In this document: positions 45,374 to 64,000 of the stretch, piece by piece
Numbering within the stretch: position 1 is the first letter of the stretch
How the letters are laid out: each line of letters opens with the position of its first letter
Assembly: GCF_000972845.2 (NCBI RefSeq)
Contig: NC_040019.1
Location: 12,652,313-12,716,312 of the forward strand
Direction of reading: 5' to 3'
From: Larimichthys crocea
Taxonomy: Eukaryota; Chordata; Actinopteri; Sciaenidae
Length of the DNA stretch: 64,000 nt
Notes under the pieces: model-generated
Seen by the model: the letters and a program-made list of their open reading frames with translations, nothing else
Told to the model about the DNA's origin: nothing
Database searches by the model: none
Position numbers and translations under genes: made by a program

Positions 45374-45895
45374 CAGGGGTTTTCAAAAGACACTGTGGGG
45401 GCCCCCCAACAGCCTCCGATCCTCCTGTTACTTATCTTTGTCTTGCCTCTATTTGGCAGATATGTTTTGGAACTACAATTCCCAGATGCTTGCTACGACT
45501 GGAGCCTATAGTTGTTTACATTTTGGCAAATTGGCACCAATAAAAGTCAAACGAAATAGCTATTAGCAGGTCCTGTTTGCAGTGTACCCGTGGATACTAA
45601 CGTATAAATGCTGAATGTTTCTGAGGCAGGTTCTGGAGTTGGAGACGAGATAATGATATCCCTAGAGAGTGGAAGTCATACTGAATCTAAAAATATCTAT
45701 ATAATGTCTGTATGTTCAGATTTGTTAAGGGTATGACTCAGAGAAGGCAATCAGGCGCTAACAGTTTTAAAGCACCTTAATTGCCTCCATGAGTCACCGC
45801 TGCTAAATCTGCTGACCAAACTACAATAACGAACTTCCTGCCGACTTCAACAACAGCCCAGCAGTGGGAGGCACCGCACAGTTTGAAAACCCCTG
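45374..45895. mobile_element. non-autonomous hAT-like element (MITE) with 8-bp target duplication
   Basis: 14-bp perfect terminal inverted repeats CAGGGGTTTTCAAA (45374-45387) and TTTGAAAACCCCTG (45882-45895). Flanked by the identical 8-mer ATTTAGAC at 45366-45373 and 45896-45903. The 522-bp interior has no transposase. Terminus and TSD length fit the hAT superfamily. Confidence 0.9.
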
Positions 45896-46796
45896 ATTTA
45901 GACGGCATCGAACCTTTTATGAAAGACGAAGACGAAGAAGAATGGGGAGCAGGGTACCGAGAACGTTAACTGCTTTGACGAAATTACTTTTTAATGTAAC
46001 ATTGTCCACGTGTGAGAAAGAAAAGTGGCTTTAACAGAAAACTGAAGATGTCTTTTAAACTTTGAGTTGAGGGCAGAGGTCGAGCGTGATCGTGGACAAT
46101 GAGCTATTTTCACGAGAAGTCGTGGGCTCGTGGGTTTTTGGCTACAAACACATCGTTCCCTTTTTGGCCGATCGGCTGCTGAGTTGAATGTCCGCCCATT
46201 CGGTGGGTGTGTCAGTGTACATACTGTAAAGATGTATATGTAGGACTTATATGTTTGAGAGTTATTTATTTACCTAAAGATCATGATGTTACTCTGGAAA
46301 TTTCAGGTGAAATATATTTGAAATATGTAGCATTTTTTGTTTGTCATTAAGGCTACGGACCAACACAGGAAAGGTTTTATGTTTTTACCAGTGCAATATT
46401 ATTGTTCCAATCACAGCCAGGCAGAACCACTATCACAGCAGGGGCACAATCGACCACAACACAAGCTGCAGGCAATTCACAGTCTGAAATCACACACACA
46501 CACCACCTGCAAGTTGTTTCACACCTCGTGAAAGCTATTTGTATTCGAGCTACTGTTGACCTCTGCTGTCTCTTTACAACAGTCAACTGCTGAGCATTTT
46601 ATAGGACTTACTGTACCTATTTTTCAAACTGGAGTATTTTACAGAACCTTTGAAATATAACTGGAGGCTGGTTTTTCAGTCAGCGGGTGCATGAAAAAGT
46701 AAAAAAAAAAAAAACATAACGAAGCAGCTCTATTTAACAAGCTGTTGCATGTCATCCAGTCAGATTGAAACTACTTAATCTTTCATGCTTAACAAT

Positions 46797-46802
46797 AATA
46801 AA
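46797..46802 (+). promoter_or_regulatory. pitpnm2: poly(A) signal AATAAA, probable end of pitpnm2
   Basis: Hexamer followed within 15 bases by a GT-rich element (GTTTGTGTTGTCC). Confidence 0.5.
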
Positions 46803-46855
46803 CCAGTTTGTGTTGTCCTCTATGTCCTCACTGTTTAATGAAATATATATCAAAA

Positions 46856-47335
46856 CATTCTGCTGATTATATTTGAGATTATTACAGCCACGTTAAGATG
46901 AGAAGAAATCTGCTTAGAGACCTACAGAGGTTTATCTTCAGCTCTGTTTTTAAAATACACAGTCCAGTATTCATTTTAGTTGTTACACAAACCTTTTTGT
47001 GGGACCAGTTTTTAATAAAACACCCTTTATAAAGGTTAAAGGAATAGTTTATTTTGGGAAAATATATAAATTGTAAATTTACAGAAAATAAATTTAATTT
47101 TTACAGTTGTGTTCTGTTTTTTAAAAATGTATATAAAAAATTTAATTAAAATTTTTAAAAAGAAATTTAATTTTAAATGTATTTTTTTATTTTAAAATGA
47201 AAAAATGTAAATTATTTTTTTTATTTACAACTTTAAAAAAACAGAACACGACTGTAAAAATTCAAGTTTTTCATTTTTCTTAAAATTTTCAAATTTAATT
47301 TTTTTTTTAAATTTAAAAGAAAACCATAAATTTAT

Positions 47336-47397
<62 letters not shown>

Positions 47398-48933
47398 TAC
47401 GACTCCAAAATGACAGACATTATCTGTAAATTAACTAGCCAACCATTTTAGGTATGTAAAACTTTAATTTTTACAGTTGTGTTGTTTTTTTTAAAATAGT
47501 ATATAAAGAAATTTAAATTTGAAAATTTAAATTAAAATATATTGTTTGTGTATACAAAGTGTACAAAAAAAAAAAAAAGATTTGTAGCCATATTTTCCAA
47601 AATAGAAATTTTCCTTTAATAAATTGTTTCATAGATCAGTGAGAAGAAAAGAATAAAAGTTTGAAAAGTTTGGCAGGTTGTGAAAAACATTTTTTTTTTA
47701 GAAAAGGCTTCAGAAGATCTGGACCAAAATCCATTTATTAAGACGTTAATTACAAAACTCTTTAATATTCGTCACTTCACATTTATAGCTGCAAATTTTA
47801 TGGATTTTTTTTTTTTTTCAAAGTTTATGAATAAAAAAAAAAACAGATCAAATAAACGTTAAACAGACAAAAGGATTTTCCACAATCTGCCAACTGAAAA
47901 TAGATTTATTTTAACATCTTATAGCTGATCTATAATAATTATTGATAAGGGTGTCTTATTAAGTTATGGTGGCAATAATTCATATTTTGGATATACAAAG
48001 TCAATTTCAAACTTTAACCTCTTTATTTAGCATTTATAAGCAGATTACAACACACTATAATGTAAGAAATTCTAAAGAGATTATGAAGTATTTTAATGTA
48101 TTTATTTATATAATAAATATCTAATAAGTTATATATAATAAAGGACATTAAACCTGCTTGTGAATGATGTGTACGTGTGCATAAAGAGCACACTGTACAG
48201 GTTTATTCACAGTTTATGAATGTTTCAGATAAATGATTAGAACTACATTATAGTGTTTATAAACTGTTTATTAATAAATGCTAAACTAAAAGCTTTAAAG
48301 GAAACGTTAACAGTATTTCTCTGTATTCTGTTAGCAGCTGTGAGCTCTTCTTCTGTGGTTTTAATTGGAAAGTGTTTCATTCATTCAAACCACTGATAAA
48401 AACACTGTGTATTTGACCAACAACACCAGACTCACGTTGTGTTCAGACAGAAGATTCAGTAGGTTCTGATGTCTCCTAGTTCATGTGTGTTCAGGCCCGG
48501 TTGGACCCCTGGCTCTCTCTCCATTGTCTGTACTGTGGAATAAAAACAATTGGACGGTAACTCAGCATGTGTACGTGTCGTTTTATTGGTGTACAGCGTG
48601 TTCTCCTAATGTTTGACATTCCCGAACTGTAGTTCTCAGACGTTCAAGCAATGTTCCCCAAAAATGCTTTACAAATAATATTTAAGTTTTTTTCTGTACA
48701 AAAATGAAAAATAACAAATTTACCATTATTGACAAAATACAATTAAAATATCAGATTATAAATTTACAGATAATTTTTAAAAACAGAAAACTACTGTAAA
48801 AAGTTATTTTAAGTTATTCTAAATAATAGATTTTTTCTCTGTTTTTTTTCTTTTAAGTATGTAAAAGTGTGTTAAAGTATGTTAACTTTTTAAAGTTAAA
48901 AAGTAGTTGTTAACCTAAAAATAATTCTTAGAG

Positions 48934-48969
<36 letters not shown>

Positions 48970-50898
48970 TGTAATTGTATATACAACTCCAGAATTACGG
49001 ACATTATCTATAAATTAACAGCCGACCATTTTAAGTATGTAAACGTTTAATTTTAAAAAGTATGTTAACTTTTTGGGTTAAGTGAAAAAGTAGTTAACTT
49101 AAAAAAATATGTAAACTTTTTTTCTGTTTTTTTTTTTTTAATTGTACATTTAAAAAAAAATTTAATTTAAAGAAACAATAAAAAATTTTAATTTAAATAA
49201 AAAAAATTATTTGAAAAAAAAACCTAATTTTATATTATTAATTTGTAAGTGTGTTAAGTTTTTAAAGTTAAAAAGTAGTTAACTTAAAAAAATATGTAAA
49301 CTTTTTTTCTGTTTTTTTTTTTAATTGTACATTTAAAAAAAAATTTAATTTAAAGATACAATAAAAAATTTTAATTAAAATAAAAAAAATTATTGAAAAA
49401 AAAAACCTAATTTTATATTATTAATTTGTAAGTGTGTTAAGTTTTTAAAGTTAAAAAGTAGTTAACTTAAAAAAATATGTAAACTTTTTTTCTGTTTTTT
49501 TTTTTTTTATTAAAAATTTTTTTTTTTTTTTGGAATTGTATATACAACTCCAGAATTACGGACATTATCTGTAAATTAACAGCCAACCATTTTAAGTATG
49601 TAAACGTTTAATTTTAAAAAGTATGTTAACTTTTTTGGTTAAGTGAAAAAGTAGTTAACTTAAAAAAATATGTAAACTTTTTTTCTGTTTTTTTTTTTAA
49701 TTGTACATTTAAAAAAAATTTAATTTAAAGAAACAATAAAATTTTTTAATTTAAATAAAAAAAAATATTTGAAAGAAAAACCTAATTTTATATTATTAAT
49801 TTGTAAGTGTGTTAAGTTTTTAAAGTTAAAAAGTAGTTCACTTTTTAAAAATTTACAGTCGTGTTTTTTATTGTATATAAATTTTTTATTTAAGAAAAGC
49901 AATTTAAATTATTTTTAAATAAAACATTTTAATTTAAAAGAAAATCCTAAATTTATGTAAAATACTTCTTACAGTAATTTTTTTTTTTTTTGTAATTGTA
50001 TATACAACTCCAGAATTACGGACATTATCTGTAAATTAACAGCCAACCATTTTAAGTTTGTAAACGTTTCATTTTAAAAAGTATGTTAACTTTAATTTTT
50101 ACAGTCGTGTTCTGTTTTTTTTAAATTGTAAAATTTTATTTTTTTTAATTTAAAGAAACAATTAAAAATTTTAATTTAAATTTTAAAAAATGACTTTTAA
50201 AGAAAAACCTAAATTTATGTAAATTAATTTTTATAGTACTTTGTAATTGTACAAAACCATTTTGAGTGTGATGCTAATAGTGACAAATTAAAGTTCTAAT
50301 TTTAGTAGAGAAAAATTAGACATAGAAGAAATTTTTTTTTTAATTAAAATACAACAAAATTAAAATCTGGACTAAAACTGAAGTGATCTAAATAAAATAT
50401 AACAGAATAAAGTAAAATATGTATAAGTGTACAAAAAAAAAAGTTTTGTGCAACTTTTTGCTTTGTTATTTCAGTCTAACACTCCATAACACAGAATATT
50501 GATCAAAGAAAGCTGAAATTGTAAATTCAGATGTTTTACTTTATTAAAGTACTTCCTGTTCACATGCTCTAGATTTCAGGATGTGACCACGTGCAGATGT
50601 CGGAGTGATACCTTTAGTCAGGTGTGCTGTCATGCTGATTTAAGCGTGTTCTAAACGTTGAGTTGACCAATTAAGTTGCTCAGTCTGACCTACTTGTTGT
50701 ACAACAGTTGAATAGTTGAATGTCATGTTTACTGGAAACTAGTGTGCAAATTAAACGACCTGTTTTTAAAGATTTATGTCATCATATAAAGATTTCTCGT
50801 CATTAAAAGTGTAAAATGTAAATAACAGTTCAACATTTTTAAATAAAGTTTTTCACAGAATAAATAAAAACAAGTCGAGCAACAAGAAGTAACCTTCG
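46856..50898. repeat. A/T-extreme intergenic block of shuffled tandem segments
   Basis: No gene. A module ATTACGGACATTATCTGTAA...CCATTTTAAGTATG occurs at about 48990-49050, 49555-49610 and 50015-50070, with a variant at about 47405-47460. Another module (ATATGTAAACTTTTTTTCTG to GTTAAAAAGTAGTT) recurs at about 49110-49270, 49290-49460 and 49667-49840. Poly(T) runs lie at 47342-47389 and 48939-48968. A GTTCTCAGACGTTCAAGCAA block at about 48630-48655 matches the minisatellite at 51730-52640. Confidence 0.85.
48533..48541 (+). promoter_or_regulatory. pitpnm2: alternative distal poly(A) signal for pitpnm2 (candidate)
   Basis: GTGGAATAAAAACAATTGG followed by a GT-rich stretch (CATGTGTACGTGTCG). 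Could end a longer pitpnm2 mRNA or be chance. Confidence 0.3.
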
Positions 50899-50904
50899 TT
50901 TATT
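50899..50904 (-). promoter_or_regulatory. kif2a: poly(A) signal for kif2a (AATAAA on minus strand)
   Basis: TTTATT on the plus strand, about 625 bases beyond the kif2a stop codon in the direction of transcription. Other hexamers exist in this A/T-rich area. Confidence 0.45.
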
Positions 50905-51528
50905 TTGGCAAATTAAAAATTGCTGTGGTTGCCGTTGTGGAACGCTCTGATCAATCAGTTGCTTTGTCTTTGATTACAGCGCCCCCTTCAGGTCAATTCA
51001 CATAATGCAAGGTTAGTTCAGTGTCTGCAGCTTCCTCTCAGTCAGACGTATATTTTACACACATTATCAACACAAACACACATTGGCTCGTCTTACACAC
51101 AGACTCCACATGCTCCTCCGGTTCACCCCTGAGCTGAAACATGGGGACGAACGGGAAGAAAACCCTCAGAATATTGCACAAAATGGCAAAAAAGTTGCTT
51201 ATAAAATTGGCCAACGTGAGGATAAGCTATGATTGACCCTATAAAAATGTATTTAAAAGAAATAATTATCATTATTTTGTTGTTTAAAATGAAGCACTTG
51301 TGACTGAGCACACATACAAAAACCTTGTAAACACACTTCACAGGAGGATGAGGAGCAGCAGGCGGCTGCGCTCTGGTTTTACAGGTGGACGGATGCATGA
51401 TGGGAAGCGATGGCGGCCTGTACAGCAGAGAGGAGAGACCAAACGAACAGAGAGAGAGAGACAGGAAGTCATAAACCATCTTTCTGAAGACGAGTCGGCG
51501 TTACAGTGAAATCCTTCAGCTTTTCCGT
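50899..51528 (-). other. kif2a: kif2a 3' UTR (probable)
   Basis: Non-coding sequence between the stop (51529-51531) and the first poly(A) signal. No other gene seen. Confidence 0.5.
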
Positions 51529-62186
<10,658 letters not shown>

Positions 62187-62351
62187 CCTCTCCTCTCTCC
62201 TCTCCTCGTGCGTGTGCGCGCGTGCGTGCTGTGTGTTTACTGTGCGCGCGTGCGTTCCAACCGCAGGAGCTGAGGTCACTAACGGTCACAGGAGAGGAGC
62301 GAGCGCTGCGCATGCGGGCGGTGTCGTCAGCCATCTCGTACAGTGATGGAG

Positions 62352-62499
62352 TACTCAGGATTTAAAGTACCAGCTGAGAAATACTGCAGTACTCAGGATT
62401 TAAAGTACCAGCTGAGAAATACTGCAGTACTCAGGATTTAAAGTACCAGCTGAGAAATACTGCAGTACTCAGGATTTTAAGTACCAGTGGACATACTGC
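62352..62499. repeat. 38-bp tandem repeat, about four copies, at the kif2a promoter
   Basis: Unit TACTCAGGATTTAAAGTACC plus AGCTGAGAAATACTGCAG. The first three copies are identical and the fourth has diverged. It starts within 20 bases upstream of the 62334 ATG. Confidence 0.95.
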
Positions 62500-63420
62500 A
62501 GTTACCTGTTACACAGTACTGCTGCGTACTACACACTGTGTTACTGCCATTAGAGGCAGTACTGCAGTAATACTCATGTAGGAGCCTTTAAATCTGCTTA
62601 ACTCATTTTATTTTATATTTAATAATTTAATGTTTTATTATTATTCTATTATTATTATTATTATATTATTTGTTGTTGTTTTATATTATTATATTTATTT
62701 ATTTTATTATTATCATTTTTACTTTATTTATATTTAGATATGTGTCTGCTATTTTGAATACTTTTTTTTATTATCTGTTAATTTGTGCCTTGGCTGTCCT
62801 GAAAGGCGCTTGAAATAAATTTATTTTTATTATTTATTTTTTTTAACCATGTTTTCTCACTGCAAACTAATAACAAAGTGTGTGAAGTGATTTTGTGTAC
62901 AGTGACGGATGATGTATTTATTTAAGTAAAAGTACTAATACACTATAATACTATAGTAGATGGTCTAAGTATACTGCTACTAATCACCAACTGTGTCTGC
63001 AGTATTACTCAGTGTAGAGGTACTGGCTTTTAAAGTTGAAATAACTCTAATTCTTTTTGTCTGTTTATACATTTAATATGTTTATTATTCTTTATTTATT
63101 TGTTTATTTATTTTAACCATGTTTCCTCACCAATAATAAACGTGTGTTATAGTGTATGAAAAGTAGTGCTGGAGGAAGTATTTATTTGAGTAAAAGTTAC
63201 TAATACAGTGTTAAAAACTACTATACTGCTCACGCACTGGTCAGGACATGTGGCTGCTGGTTTGACTTCATCGTGTTGGACACGGGGTGGCAGCAGAGCT
63301 CTGTGACAGGACGACAGACTCGCCGACTCGTTGGAGTATTCTGCTTTGTTTGGTGTTTGTACTTCTAGTTTCTAGTTTCACTTTTAATTGTGTGTGTGTG
63401 TGTTCTTTAAAGTCGCTGTT
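62500..63420. other. A/T-rich upstream flank of kif2a with dispersed repeat
   Basis: No gene. TTTATTATTAT-rich DNA. Copies of a teleost repeat built on GTATTTATTTAAGTAAAAGT / ACTAATACAGT lie at about 62915-62960 and 63178-63215. Confidence 0.6.
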
Positions 63421-63554
63421 GTTTATCACGTCTGTGAATTGAATCTAGTCATACTGTCCCTGTTTGCGCCATGAAGATTTGTATTAGTCTTCCTTCACAC
63501 CTGGAGGAGCTGCAAGTGTCACCAACTGTGACTGAAGTCCAGCTCGCCGTCTGT

Positions 63555-63800
63555 CAGCCTTTTATTTCACCCCAACCACTAAAAGCAGTCCCCACATTTA
63601 CCTTGTCCGGCGGCTTCTTGCTCGCTTCACTCTCTCTTTTTTCTTCTTCACTTCCTCCCTTCATCTGCCACTATGTCCATAGCGGCATGCTGAGGCCTGG
63701 GTTACGTGCCGCTTGCCCAGCTCCTGTTTCTAGCACGACATCAGCTCCACTTCCCATCAGCTAATTTTGAACAATTTCCTCTTCTCCTTCCTGGTGGTCC
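63555..63800. repeat. dispersed repeat family D, copy 3 (uninterrupted)
   Basis: AACCACTAAAAGCAGTCCCC, GGCGGCTTCTTGCTCGC and TTGCCCAGCTCCTGTTTCTA match 20690-21420 without the SINE. Confidence 0.8.
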
Positions 63801-64000
63801 AAAATGTAAAACTGTTCAAAATAGTTATTTACTGCTTACAAAATGAGCAGCTACACAGACCCATATTAATTACTGTTCCAGCTTCGGTTCTGGCACGACA
63901 CTGTCTCTTACGTACTCTCCCGAACCCGGGCCCAAAGTTACATAGTGGAGAAACGACCTCGAATGACAGAGGACACCGTTTAACCTGATCACAGGTCAGT

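Larger units (their letters stand above)
42041..46825 (+). other. pitpnm2: pitpnm2 3' UTR (probable extent)
   Basis: No gene on either strand; contains repeat family C (43035-43420), a LINE reverse-transcriptase fossil (44665-44688) and a hAT-like MITE (45374-45895). The end is placed after AATAAA at 46797-46802, which is followed by TTTGTGTTGTCC. A second plausible poly(A) signal lies at about 48533-48539, so the UTR could be longer. Confidence 0.5.

Overview
This is nuclear genomic DNA of a ray-finned fish, probably a percomorph teleost. The genes are split by GT/AG introns and encode proteins of vertebrate type. Intronic and intergenic DNA is full of CA/GT microsatellites, minisatellites and dispersed repeats that I recognise from memory as teleost-type (a tRNA-derived SINE, LINE tails, hAT-like and TTAA MITEs). 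Nothing bacterial, viral or plasmid-like was seen. I could run no searches, so gene names rest on recognising protein motifs and exon structure.

Layout. (1) Bases 34-1355, plus strand: the last three coding exons of mphosph9, followed by a 3' UTR with AATAAA at 2200-2205. (2) About 3.1-46.8 kb, plus strand: pitpnm2, a phosphatidylinositol transfer protein of the Nir/RdgB class. A CpG-rich candidate first exon ends at a donor at 3527. Two other candidate 5' exons lie at 10659-10698 and 14410-14573. The first coding exon holds the ATG at 20164. 26 coding exons join in frame to 1,429 codons plus stop and end at 42040. The 3' UTR is long and repeat-rich. (3) 46.9-50.9 kb: an extremely A/T-rich intergenic block of shuffled tandem units. 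(4) 50.9-62.3 kb, minus strand: kif2a, a kinesin-13 microtubule depolymerase. 21 exons run from 62186 down to the stop at 51529-51531, about 731 codons. It is tail-to-tail (convergent) with pitpnm2. (5) 62.35-64 kb: upstream flank of kif2a with a promoter-proximal 38-bp tandem repeat and dispersed repeats.

mphosph9 next to pitpnm2 matches the vertebrate order I recall from human 12q24. kif2a beside pitpnm2 does not match human and may be fish-specific.

The products are unrelated housekeeping or neuronal cell-biology proteins: centrosome/cilium, lipid transfer at ER-PM contacts, and microtubule depolymerisation. There is no operon-like or multi-gene system here. The most unusual signals are non-coding. 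A minisatellite in a kif2a intron has about 42 units, most of which read as a 5' splice-site-like CAG|GTAAAA on the transcribed strand, directly after a real donor. kif2a exon 1 has AGG where the conserved start codon is expected and carries an overlapping out-of-frame ATG ORF. A pair of ~640-bp inverted repeats lies in pitpnm2 intron 1. Several mobile elements have intact target-site duplications. One assembly gap of 10 N lies at 62067-62076.
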